Translations under genes and position numbers: made by a program
Notes under the pieces: model-generated
Told to the model about the DNA's origin: nothing
The model's database searches: none
What the model saw: only the letters and a program-made list of their open reading frames with translations
In this document: positions 49,661 through 61,127 of the stretch, one piece after another
Position numbering within the stretch: position 1 is the first letter of the stretch
How the letters are laid out: every line of letters starts with the position of its first letter
NCBI GenBank assembly: GCA_046541805.1
Contig: JBKHCM010000001.1
Location: forward strand, 1 to 64,000
DNA: 64,000 nt
Reading direction: 5' to 3'
Origin: JAAAPF01 sp046541805
GTDB taxonomy: Bacteria > Pseudomonadota > Alphaproteobacteria > Geminicoccales > Geminicoccaceae

Positions 49661-50230
49661 TTGGCTATGTTCTCTCCAGCGTCCGCCGTGGCGGACGCGC
49701 TGCACGGCACGACGATCGTCACCGTCCGCAAGGGCAGCCAGGTCGTCGTCGCCGGTGACGGTCAGGTCAGCTTCGGCAATACCGTCATCAAGGCCGGCGC
49801 CAACAAGGTCCGCCGGCTGCGGTCCGACATCCTCTGCGGCTTCGCCGGCGCCACAGCCGACGCCTTCACCCTGCTCGAGCGGCTCGAGGAGAAGCTCGAG
49901 CGGCACCCGGCCCAGCTCAAGCGCGCTTGCGTCGAGCTCGCCAAGGACTGGCGGACCGACCGCTTCCTGCGTCGGCTCGAGGCGATGATGATCGTTTGCG
50001 ACCAGGACGAGACGCTGCTCTTGACCGGCGTGGGCGACGTGCTCGAGCCCGAGGACGGCATCGCCGGCATCGGCTCCGGCGGTGCCTACGCGCTCGCCGC
50101 CGCCCGCGCCCTCTTGGACGTCGAGGCGATGGACGCCGAGGCGATCGCCCGCCGCTCCATGGCGATCGCCGCCGACATCTGCATCTACACCAACGCCAAC
50201 GTCGTCCTCGAGAAGCTGGAGCTGGCATGA
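49661..50230 (+). CDS. hslV: ATP-dependent protease proteolytic subunit HslV
   Basis: This 189-aa threonine protease forms the proteolytic core of HslVU. The active Thr starts the mature chain in HGTTIVTVRKGSQVVVAGDG after a propeptide of about 16 residues, and GQVSFGNTVIKAGANKVRRL and the Gly-rich GIAGIGSGGAYALAAARALL are family-typical. The TTG at 49661 is preceded by GGAG seven bases upstream; an ATG at 49667 is the alternative. The stop overlaps hslU as ATGA. Confidence 0.95.
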   Translation: MAMFSPASAVADALHGTTIVTVRKGSQVVVAGDGQVSFGNTVIKAGANKVRRLRSDILCGFAGATADAFTLLERLEEKLERHPAQLKRACVELAKDWRTDRFLRRLEAMMIVCDQDETLLLTGVGDVLEPEDGIAGIGSGGAYALAAARALLDVEAMDAEAIARRSMAIAADICIYTNANVVLEKLELA

Positions 50231-51531
50231 CCGCGCTCACGCCCCGCGAGATCGTCTCCGAGCTCGACCGCTTCATCGTCGGCCAGGGCGAGGCGAAGCG
50301 CGCGGTGGCGATCGCGCTCAGGAACCGCTGGCGGCGCCAGCAGCTCGACGACGCGCTGCGCGAGGAGGTCCAACCCAAGAACATCTTGATGATCGGACCG
50401 ACCGGCTGCGGCAAGACCGAGATCTCGCGCCGCCTCGCCCGCCTCGCCCAGGCCCCCTTCCTCAAGGTCGAGGCCACCAAGTTCACCGAGGTCGGCTATG
50501 TCGGCCGCGACGTCGAGAGCATCGTGCGCGACCTGGTCGAGGTCTCGATCACGATGACCCGCGAGCGGATGCGCCAGGAGGTCCGCGCCCAGGCCGAGCT
50601 CAACGCCGAGGAACGGGTGATCACCGCCCTCGTCGGCGACAACGCCGGCAAGGAAACGCGCGAGAAGTTCCGTCGCATGCTACGCGACGGCGAGCTCGCC
50701 CAAAAGGAGATCGACCTCGACATCCAGGCCGGCAGCGAAGGCATGCCAGCCTTCGAGATCCCCGGCATGCCGGGGGCGCAGATGGGCATGGTCAATCTCG
50801 GCGACATCTTCGGCAAGGCCTTCGGCCAGCGCACCAAGCGCAAGCGCATGACCGTGTCCGAGAGCTACGACGTGCTCTTGGCCGAGGAGAGCGACAAGCT
50901 CCTCGACCAGGAGACCGTCACCAAGGAAGGCCTCAAGGTCGCCGAGAACAACGGTATCGTCTTCGTCGACGAGATCGACAAGATCACCGCGCGCGAGGGC
51001 CGCTCCGGCGACGTCAGCCGCGAGGGCGTGCAGCGCGATCTGCTGCCCTTGATCGAGGGCACGCAGGTCTCGACCAAGCACGGCGTGGTCAAGACCGACC
51101 ACATGCTCTTCATCGCCTCGGGCGCCTTCCACCTCGCCAAGCCGGCCGACATGCTGCCGGAGCTGCAGGGGCGCTTGCCGATCCGGGTCGAGCTCGCCGG
51201 GCTCGGCCAGGCCGATCTCAAGCGCATCCTGGTCGAGCCGGAAGCGAGCTTGGTGGAGCAGTACAAGGCGCTGTTGGCGACCGAGGGCGTCGAGCTCGAC
51301 TTCACCGACGACGGCATCGACGAGCTCGCCCGGCTCGCCCACGCGGTCAACAGCCAGGTCGAGAACATCGGCGCGCGCCGGCTGATGACGGTGATGGAGC
51401 GGGTGGTCGACGAGATCAGCTACACCGCGTCCGACCGCGGCGGCGAGACCGTGATGATCGACGGCGCCTATGTGCGCGAGCGGGTGGCCGACCTCGTCGA
51501 CACCGGCGATCTTTCCAAGTTCATCCTCTGA
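50227..51531 (+). CDS. hslU: ATP-dependent protease ATPase subunit HslU
   Basis: This 434-aa AAA+ unfoldase has Walker A MIGPTGCGKTEISRRLARLA at about residues 57-76, the pore GYVG in FTEVGYVGRDVES, an intermediate I-domain (about 110-230, FEIPGMPGAQMGMVNLGDIF), Walker B NNGIVFVDEIDKI, and the C-terminal sensor-2 segment IGARRLMTVMERVVDEISYT and tail SKFIL that docks into HslV. It unfolds substrates for HslV. The 4-bp overlap with hslV couples their translation. Confidence 0.96.
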   Translation: MTALTPREIVSELDRFIVGQGEAKRAVAIALRNRWRRQQLDDALREEVQPKNILMIGPTGCGKTEISRRLARLAQAPFLKVEATKFTEVGYVGRDVESIVRDLVEVSITMTRERMRQEVRAQAELNAEERVITALVGDNAGKETREKFRRMLRDGELAQKEIDLDIQAGSEGMPAFEIPGMPGAQMGMVNLGDIFGKAFGQRTKRKRMTVSESYDVLLAEESDKLLDQETVTKEGLKVAENNGIVFVDEIDKITAREGRSGDVSREGVQRDLLPLIEGTQVSTKHGVVKTDHMLFIASGAFHLAKPADMLPELQGRLPIRVELAGLGQADLKRILVEPEASLVEQYKALLATEGVELDFTDDGIDELARLAHAVNSQVENIGARRLMTVMERVVDEISYTASDRGGETVMIDGAYVRERVADLVDTGDLSKFIL

Positions 51532-51552
51532 GCCGGGGTCCGGGAGCCGGCG

Positions 51553-52632
51553 GTGGCGATCCCGGAACGGCGCGCCGAGCAGATCGCCGCGTTCGCCGCC
51601 GTCCTCTTGTTGGCATCGGCCGCCTTTGCGGTGCTGCGCCCGTTCGTCGTGCCGATCCTTTGGGCCTTCGTCATCGCGCTGGCCTCCTGGCCGGCGTTCG
51701 AGCGGGCCCTGGTCTTCACCGGCGGGCGCCGCACCATCGCCGCCGCCGTGATGCTCGCCGCCCTCGCCATCGGCCTCCTGTTGCCGGTCGCCCTCGCCGG
51801 TCTCGGCCTGTCGCGCAGCGTGCCGACGGTCGTCGGTCAGGGCCGCGCGCTGTTGACGAACCCGCCCGACCCGCCGGCGTGGCTCCTCACCACGCCCGTG
51901 CTCGACACCACCGTCGGCGCGGTCTGGCAACAGGTCGCCAGCGACGACTTCACCCTCGGCGAGACCCTTGAGCCCTATGCCGGTCGCATCTCCAGCTTCC
52001 TGCTCGATGTGGCGACCGGCATCGGCAACGGCCTGTTCCAGCTCGGGCTCAGCCTCTTGATCGTCTTCTTCCTCTACCGCGACGGCGACTTCGTCGCCGA
52101 GCAGGTGCGCCGGCTGTTCGCGCGCGTCGCCGGCTCGCGGGCCGAGCGGCTGTTGCGCGAGGCCCACGGCACGATGATCGGCGTGCTCTACGGCATCATC
52201 GGCACGGCCTTGATCCAAGGCGCGCTCGCCGCCTTTGGCTTTTGGATCGCCGACCTGCCGGCGCCGTTCCTCTTGGGCATGCTCGCCGCCATCGTCGCAC
52301 CCATCCCCTGGGGCGTCGGCCTGGTGGTGTGGCCGGCCGCGCTCTGGCTGGCGAGCGAGGGGGCCTACGGCGCGGCCATCTTCGTCTTCATCTGGGGGAT
52401 CGCGCCCGTCGGCGTCGTCGACAACGTCGTGCGGCCGCTGTTCGTGCGTCGCTCCAGCCGCCTGCCCTTCGTCCTCGTCGTGCTGGGCCTGATCGGCGGC
52501 GCCCTCTACGCCGGCGTCGTCGGGCTGTTCCTCGGCCCCGTGATCCTCGCCGTCACCTATGCCTTGGTGCGCGAATGGGCGGCGGAAGAGCGCGAGCGTC
52601 TGGCCGATGCCGGCGACCGCGCGGCCGAATGA
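51553..52632 (+). CDS. AI-2E/PerM-family membrane transporter
   Basis: This 359-aa protein has about eight membrane helices with the family layout: two N-terminal helices (FAVLRPFVVPILWAFVIALA), a soluble segment of about residues 90-150, and the conserved FQLGLSLLIVFFLYRDGDFV, LYGIIGTALIQGALAAFGFW and AIVAPIPWGVGLVVWPAALW. Family members export or take up quorum signals or act as sodium/proton-type exchangers; which one is unknown. The start is GTG 51553 with GGGAG upstream, 21 bp after hslU, so it may be the last gene of the hslVU operon. Its last 80 bases overlap the 3' end of the gene on the other strand. Confidence 0.85.
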   Translation: MAIPERRAEQIAAFAAVLLLASAAFAVLRPFVVPILWAFVIALASWPAFERALVFTGGRRTIAAAVMLAALAIGLLLPVALAGLGLSRSVPTVVGQGRALLTNPPDPPAWLLTTPVLDTTVGAVWQQVASDDFTLGETLEPYAGRISSFLLDVATGIGNGLFQLGLSLLIVFFLYRDGDFVAEQVRRLFARVAGSRAERLLREAHGTMIGVLYGIIGTALIQGALAAFGFWIADLPAPFLLGMLAAIVAPIPWGVGLVVWPAALWLASEGAYGAAIFVFIWGIAPVGVVDNVVRPLFVRRSSRLPFVLVVLGLIGGALYAGVVGLFLGPVILAVTYALVREWAAEERERLADAGDRAAE

Positions 52633-53545
52633 GTCCGCCCCCCGAGCCGCTCGTCGCGACCGCTCGTTGGCGCACGCGCTCACGGTGCATGACGTAGAGC
52701 CCGCTGCCCGCGATCAGCCCGGCGCCCAGATAGGTATAGATGTCCGGCAACTCGCCGAAGAGGACGAAGCCCGCGAGCGTCGCCCACAGCAGCTGGGTGT
52801 AGGTGAAGGGCGTGACCAGTGAGGCCGGGGCGCGGGCGAGGGCGGCGATCATCGCCAGATGACCGAGCGCCCCGAAGCTGCCCGCCAGCACCATGAGCGC
52901 CCAGCCGGCGGCGTCCGGCGCCTGCCAGACGAAGGGCAGCATCAGGCTCGAGGCCAAGACGCCGACCAGGCAGGAGTAGAAGAGGCTGACGCGGGGCGCG
53001 GCGCTGTCGCCGACGATGCGGGTCGTGATCTGATAGCAGGCGTAGGACGCCGCGCACAGCACCGCCGCGATCGCGGCCGGGTGCATCGCGTCGAGGCCGG
53101 GGCGGATGATGACGAGCGCCCCCGCGAAGCCGGTGGCGACGGCCGCCCAGCGCCGCAGGCCCACCGCCTCGCCGAGGGCGAGAGCCGCCAGCGCGGTGAC
53201 CATGACCGGCGTCAGGAACATGATCGCCGCCACCTCGGCGAGCGGCAGCCAGCGCAGTGCCAGAAAGGACAGCAAGGTCGCGGCGAACATCAAGAGCGAG
53301 CGGGCGAACTGCACCCGCGGCCGCGCCGTCGCCACCACCCCGTCGAGCCGTCCGCGCAGCAGGATCAAGACGATGACGAGGTGGAAGGCGTAGCGGCCCC
53401 AGACGATCTGCGGCGTCGACAGCTCCGTGGAGAGCAGCTTCACCGACGCGGTCATGCCGACGAAGCAGGCCGCGGCGACCATCATCAACAGGGCGGCGAT
53501 GCATTCGGTGGCCGGGACCGTCCGCTCGCGCCGCACCTCCTGCAT
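52553..53545 (-). CDS. EamA/DMT-superfamily transporter
   Basis: This 330-aa protein has ten predicted membrane helices in two EamA repeats. The first begins CIAALLMMVAAACFVGMTAS with LLSTELSTPQIVWGRYAFHL, and the second has HPAAIAAVLCAASYACYQIT and TYTQLLWATLAGFVLFGELP. It exports or imports small metabolites; the substrate is unknown. ATG 53545 with GAGGCG upstream gives a sensible N-terminus; the longer frame to 53638 adds an Arg/Pro leader. The C-terminal 45 residues after the last helix are polar and basic and overlap the end of the PerM-type gene on the opposite strand by 80 bp. Confidence 0.86.
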   Translation of the reverse strand: MQEVRRERTVPATECIAALLMMVAAACFVGMTASVKLLSTELSTPQIVWGRYAFHLVIVLILLRGRLDGVVATARPRVQFARSLLMFAATLLSFLALRWLPLAEVAAIMFLTPVMVTALAALALGEAVGLRRWAAVATGFAGALVIIRPGLDAMHPAAIAAVLCAASYACYQITTRIVGDSAAPRVSLFYSCLVGVLASSLMLPFVWQAPDAAGWALMVLAGSFGALGHLAMIAALARAPASLVTPFTYTQLLWATLAGFVLFGELPDIYTYLGAGLIAGSGLYVMHRERVRQRAVATSGSGGGLIRPRGRRHRPDARALPPPIRAPRHR

Positions 53546-53674
53546 CGCCTCGATGTCTCCCGCGCGGGCACCCCGGCGCGGCCCCGCCCAAGCCGTTGTC
53601 GTTCGCCGAGACCAGGCCGGTCGCGGGCGGTTTGGCAACAGCCCGAGCGCATGGCACGCATTCGCCGCCGCGGC

Positions 53675-54622
53675 TCACGCCCCGCCGGCCGCGCCACCCG
53701 GCGCGGGCATGCCGGAGCCGACCGCTTGCACGGGCGGGCGATTGACCTCGCGGAACACCTCCGCGACGTGCTCGAGACGGTCCGCCAACGGGTTGGTCTT
53801 ACGCCACACCATGCCGATCGTCCGCACGGGCCGTGGCGCCGGCAGGCGGGCGACGGCGACTGCGGCGGAGCGCGTCTCGATGGCGACCGCCATCTCCGGC
53901 ACCAGCGTCAGCCCGATGCCCGCCGCCACCATCTGCACCAGGGTGGAAAGCGAGCTCCCCTCCACCAGGTCGCGCGGATCCAGACGCGACATGTTGCAAA
54001 AGGAGATCGCCTGCTCGCGAAAGCAGTGACCCTCCTCCAGCAACAAAATCCGCATCCGGCCCAGCATGTCGGCGTCGGGGACCGGATCGTCGGCGTCGGC
54101 GAGCGGTCGCACCAGCACGAACTCTTCCTCGAGCAGAGGCATTTCGGTCAGCGCCGGCTCGGACACCGGCAGTGCCACGATCGCGGTGTCGAGGCGGCCC
54201 TCGGCGAGATCGTCGACGAGTTTCTGCGTCACCGCCTCGCGCGGGCGCACGTCGAGCCCCGGGTGGCGCCGCGCCAGCTCCTTGATCAGGCTCGGCAGGA
54301 GGTAGGGCGCCACCGTCGGGATGAGGCCGATCCGGAGCCGGCCGGTGAGCGGACCCTGGGCCGCGCGCGCGAGGTCGCCGAGCTCGTCCACGGCGCGCAG
54401 GATCTCGCGTACACGGATCTCGAACGCCTCGCCGAGGCTGGTGAGGCCGACCCGGCGGCCGCCGCGTTCGACCAGCGGCGCGCCGATCGTGTCCTCCAGC
54501 TCCTTGATCTGCACGGACAGGGCCGGTTGCGACACCCCGCAGGCCACCGACGCGCGGCCGAAATGACGGTGGCGGGCGAGGGCGTCGAAATAGCGGAGGT
54601 GCTTCATCGAAATGCCGATCAT
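53675..54622 (-). CDS. oxyR: Hydrogen-peroxide-sensing LysR-family regulator OxyR
   Basis: This 315-aa LysR protein has its HTH at residues 6-65 (RHRHFGRASVACGVSQPALS) and a substrate-like domain with the OxyR redox pair: C200 in EEGHCFREQ and C209 in AISFCN, nine residues apart as C199 and C208 in E. coli OxyR. Oxidation to the disulfide activates peroxide-defence genes. The GLTLVPEMAV segment also matches. It is divergent from katG, its expected target, so autoregulation and katG control probably share the 178-bp intergenic region. ATG 54622 is preferred to 54607 because a short AGG is 11 bases upstream. Confidence 0.93.
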   Translation of the reverse strand: MIGISMKHLRYFDALARHRHFGRASVACGVSQPALSVQIKELEDTIGAPLVERGGRRVGLTSLGEAFEIRVREILRAVDELGDLARAAQGPLTGRLRIGLIPTVAPYLLPSLIKELARRHPGLDVRPREAVTQKLVDDLAEGRLDTAIVALPVSEPALTEMPLLEEEFVLVRPLADADDPVPDADMLGRMRILLLEEGHCFREQAISFCNMSRLDPRDLVEGSSLSTLVQMVAAGIGLTLVPEMAVAIETRSAAVAVARLPAPRPVRTIGMVWRKTNPLADRLEHVAEVFREVNRPPVQAVGSGMPAPGGAAGGA

Positions 54623-54625
54623 TAG

Positions 54626-54685
54626 AGAAACCTATCAGGCATATTCAAAAATGAAAATTCAGATTATCGCGAGTCTCTGCTAAGC
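54626..54685. promoter_or_regulatory. Putative OxyR-binding and promoter region between oxyR and katG
   Basis: The AT-rich stretch CTATCAGGCATATTCAAAAA at 54632-54651 and the following ATTCAGATTATCGCG contain ATAG/CTAT-like half sites (CTATC; GATTATC) at helical spacing, as expected for OxyR tetramer sites. The exact site and the katG -10/-35 are not certain. Confidence 0.35.
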
Positions 54686-54800
54686 GGGTGACTGCGGAGG
54701 AGGCGCAGGTGGCCCAAGCCTCGGGGGCCGGCCCTGGCGGGTGCGCCGGCTCGGGTCGGGCGCCCGCAACCGCGCCAGCGCAGCGACAGCGGAGAACACA

Positions 54801-56978
<2,178 letters not shown>

Positions 56979-57004
56979 CGCCGCGCGCCCGACGCGGATC
57001 ATCG

Positions 57005-57036
57005 AACGGCGGCCGGGCGTTCCGGCCGCCGTTTTT
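57005..57036 (+). terminator. Intrinsic terminator after katG
   Basis: ACGGCGGCCGG (57006-57016) and CCGGCCGCCGT (57022-57032) form a perfect 11-bp stem with a GCGTT loop, followed by TTTT (57033-57036). It lies 28 bases after the katG stop. Confidence 0.9.
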
Positions 57037-57064
57037 CGTCGTCGCGAGCCCGAAAGCGGCGGCG

Positions 57065-58062
57065 TCAGCCCTCGTCGTTCAGATGGCACGCCGACCAGCG
57101 GCCCGGCGCGATCTCCTTCAAGGCCGGCCGCTCGACGCGGCAGCGCTCAAAGGCGTGGGGGCAGCGGGGGTGGAAGTGGCAGCCCGAGGGCGGGTCGATC
57201 GGGGACGGGATCTCGCCCTTGATCGGCTGGTAGTCGCGCGGCCGCGCCTCGAGCCGGGGCACCTCTTCGAGCAGCGCCACCGTGTAGGGGTGGTTGGGTT
57301 CACGGAAGAGCGCGTCGGTGGGGGCGGTTTCGACCACGCGGCCCAGATACATGATGACGATGCGGTCGGAGATGTGCTCGACGACCGAGAGGTCGTGGCT
57401 GATGAAGAGGTAGGTCAGGCCCAGCTCGTCCCGGAGCTTCATGAAGAGGTTCAAGACCTGCGCCTGGATCGAGACGTCGAGGGCGGCGATGGCCTCGTCG
57501 CAGACCAGGAACTCGGGGTCCACCGCGAGCGCGCGGGCGATGCCGATGCGTTGGCGCTGGCCGCCGGAGAACTGGTGCGGGTAGCGCTCGGCGTAGGACG
57601 GATCGAGCCCGACCCGCCTGAGCGCCTCGGCGACGTGGGCCTTTTGGTCCTTCGTGCCGCTCACGAGGCCGTGGAAGCGCGGCGCCTCGCCGACGATGTC
57701 GGCGACGGTGAGGCGCGGGTTCAGGCTCGCGAAGGGGTCCTGGAAGATCATCTGCACGGCGAGCTTCGCGCGGCGGCGCGCGTCGCCTTGGAGCTCGTCG
57801 GGGATCTTGCCGTGCCAGCGGACGGTGCCGGCGCTCGCCTCCAGCACGCCGGCGACGATGCGCCCCAGGGTCGACTTGCCGCAGCCGCTTTCGCCGACGA
57901 GGCCGAGCACCTCGCCCTTGGCGACGGAGAGGCTGACGTCGTCGACCGCGTGCACCACCTGCGTGCGGTAGTTGGCACCGAGCACGTTGGCGAGGCGCTC
58001 GGCGAAGTCGATGGATTTGACGAAGCGCTTCGAGACGTTCTCGAGCGCCATCACGGTCTCGG

Positions 58063-58066
<4 letters not shown>
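57065..58066 (-). CDS. Dipeptide/oligopeptide-type ABC transporter ATPase (DppF-like)
   Basis: This 333-aa ATPase has Walker A GLVGESGCGKSTLGRIVAG, Q-loop IFQDPFASLNPRLTVADIV, signature FSGGQRQRIGIARALAVDP, Walker B EFLVCDEAIAALDVSIQAQ and the H-loop LFISHDLSVVEHI. The C-terminal oligopeptide/dipeptide domain ends with SGCHFHPRCPHAFERCRVER, a Cys-rich motif. It is the last gene of dppBCDF order and overlaps dppD by ATGA. The cargo is not fixed by sequence: dipeptides, opines, nickel or other small solutes. Confidence 0.93.
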
Positions 58067-59042
<976 letters not shown>

Positions 59043-59046
<4 letters not shown>

Positions 59047-59999
59047 CGCCGCAGCCTCGGGTTCAAGACGTCGCGGAGTTGATCGCCGACGAGGTTCAGC
59101 GAGACGACGGCGACCAGCAGCGCGATACCGGGAAAGAAGCTGATCCAATAGTCGCCCGAGAGCATGTAGCTGTAGCCGTTGGAGATCAACAGGCCGAGCG
59201 ACGGCTCGGTGATCGGCACCCCGACGCCGAGAAACGACAGCGTCGCCTCGAGCGCGATGGCGTTGGCGACCTGCACGGTGCCGACCACGATCACCGGCGG
59301 CAGGCAGTTGGGCAAGAGATGGCGAAAGACGATGCGGCGGTCGGAGAGCGCCAGGCAGCGCGCCGCCTCGATGTATTCCCTGCGGCGCTCCACCAGCGCC
59401 TGGCCGCGGATCGTCCGCGCGTAATAGGCCCACTGGACGATGATGAGGGCGATCAGTACCTTGTCGACGCCGCGGCCCAGGACGGCGAGAAGGATCAACG
59501 CCACCAGGATCGCCGGAAAGCTCAGCTGCAGATCGACGATGCGCATGATGAGGCTGTCGATCCGCCCGCCGTAATAGGCCGCGAGCAGGCCGAGCGAGCC
59601 GCCGATCAGGATGGCGATGAAGGTGCTCATCGCCCCGATGCCCAAGGAGATCCGCAGGCCGTAGATGATGGCCGAGAGCAGGTCGCGGCCCTGGTCGTCG
59701 GTGCCGAGCCAGTAGGTCATGCCGTCCATCGACTGGCTCAAGGGCGGCAGGCGGCCGTCGAGGATCGAGAGCTGGGCTTGGTCGTAGGGGTTCTGTGGCG
59801 TGATCAGCGGCGCGAAGATCGCGGCGAACGAGAGCGTGACGACGACGGCGAGGCCGAGCAAGGCCACCGGGCTCTGGCGGAACTCGCGCCAGAAGCGGGC
59901 GACCGGCGGCTCGGCCACGGGCGCCGCGGCGATCTCGACGACCTCGTCGACGTCGCCGATGTGGACCTCGCCCGGGCGGAGCTCGCTGGCGTCGGTCAT
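59043..59999 (-). CDS. Dipeptide/oligopeptide-type ABC permease (DppC-like)
   Basis: This 318-aa membrane protein has about six helices. A long N-terminal cytoplasmic segment precedes RQSPVALLGLAVVVTLSFAA, and the family features YWLGTDDQGRDLLSAIIYGL and the EAA loop REYIEAARCLALSDRRIVFR are present. It forms the channel together with the DppB-like permease and overlaps it by ATGA. I place the start at ATG 59999, which gives an extra 35 residues before the first helix compared with the classical DppC. Confidence 0.92.
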
Positions 60000-60973
60000 C
60001 CCTTGCTCTCCGTCAGCCGGACGCGCGGATCGAGCGCCGAATAGGCGAGGTCGACCAGGAAGTTGATCAGGATGAAGACCAACACCGTCAGCATCAGATA
60101 CGCCACCACCACCGGCCGGTCCAAGTTGACGATGCTGTCGACCAACAGCTTGCCCATGCCGGGCCAGGCGAACACCGTCTCGGTCACCACCGCGAAGGCG
60201 ATGACGTTGCCGAGCTCGAGGCCGAGCACGGTGACGACCGGGATCAGGATGTTCTTGAGCATGTGGACCATGATCACCCGGCGCGGGTGGAGGCCCTTGG
60301 CGCGGGCGAACTTGACGTAGTCCATCATCATCACCTCGCGGGTGCCGGCGCGGGCGAGGCGGATGACGAGCGCCGTCTTGTAGAGCGCGACGTTGATCGC
60401 CGGCAAGAGGAGGTGGCCGAGGCCGTCGAGCGTCAAAAAGCTCACCGGCACGCCGAAGAGCTCTCGCGTCTCGCCGCGCCCGCCCGCCGGCAGCCAGCCG
60501 AGGATGACGGCGAAGAGCATGATCAGCATCAGCCCCTGCCAGAAGTTCGGCAGCGAGAAGCCGAAGATCGAGCCGGCCATGATGGTCTTGCCGGTGGGGC
60601 CTTCCGCGCGCAGCCCGGCGATGACGCCCAAGGGCACGCCGACGACGGCGGCGATGAGCATGGCGACGACGGCCAGTTCCATCGTCGCCGGCAGCCGCTG
60701 CAGGATCAGCTCGAGCGCGGGCTCGTTGTGGACGAAGCTCGTCCCCATGTCGCCCGCGAGCATGTTGCCGACGAAGACGAAGAACTGCTTCCACAGCGGC
60801 TCGTCGAGGCCGAGCCGCTCCATCGCCGCCGCCATCTCGGCCGGGGTGGCGTCGGGGCTCACCATCATGTCGATCGGGTTGCCGATGGCGTAGACGCCGA
60901 CGAAGACGAGCAGCGCCATGACGGCGACGACGACCAGGCTCTGCGACAGCCGGCGGATGACGTAGACCAGCAT
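59996..60973 (-). CDS. Dipeptide/oligopeptide-type ABC permease (DppB-like)
   Basis: This 325-aa membrane protein begins MLVYVIRRLSQSLVVVAVMA. Other hallmarks are the periplasmic GDMGTSFVHNEPALELILQR, the EAA loop MMMDYVKFARAKGLHPRRVI, and the C-terminal VFAWPGMGKLLVDSIVNLDR. First gene of a four-gene dppBCDF-type operon on this strand; ATG 60973 has GGGAG 14 bases upstream. No periplasmic binding protein gene lies upstream, where a DsbD-type gene diverges. Confidence 0.92.
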   Translation of the reverse strand: MLVYVIRRLSQSLVVVAVMALLVFVGVYAIGNPIDMMVSPDATPAEMAAAMERLGLDEPLWKQFFVFVGNMLAGDMGTSFVHNEPALELILQRLPATMELAVVAMLIAAVVGVPLGVIAGLRAEGPTGKTIMAGSIFGFSLPNFWQGLMLIMLFAVILGWLPAGGRGETRELFGVPVSFLTLDGLGHLLLPAINVALYKTALVIRLARAGTREVMMMDYVKFARAKGLHPRRVIMVHMLKNILIPVVTVLGLELGNVIAFAVVTETVFAWPGMGKLLVDSIVNLDRPVVVAYLMLTVLVFILINFLVDLAYSALDPRVRLTESKG

Positions 60974-61127
60974 ATGCGGACGGGCTCCCGAGTGCGGGCG
61001 GCAGCCTGCCACCCCCGGCACCGCCGCGCAAACACGCCGTCAACATCCCGCGAGGTGGACGGAAGGCGGCTTGTGCCGCGCGCGCAGGAGCGTATTTCGG
61101 CGCTGGAGCCGAAGGAGGGCAAGTCCG

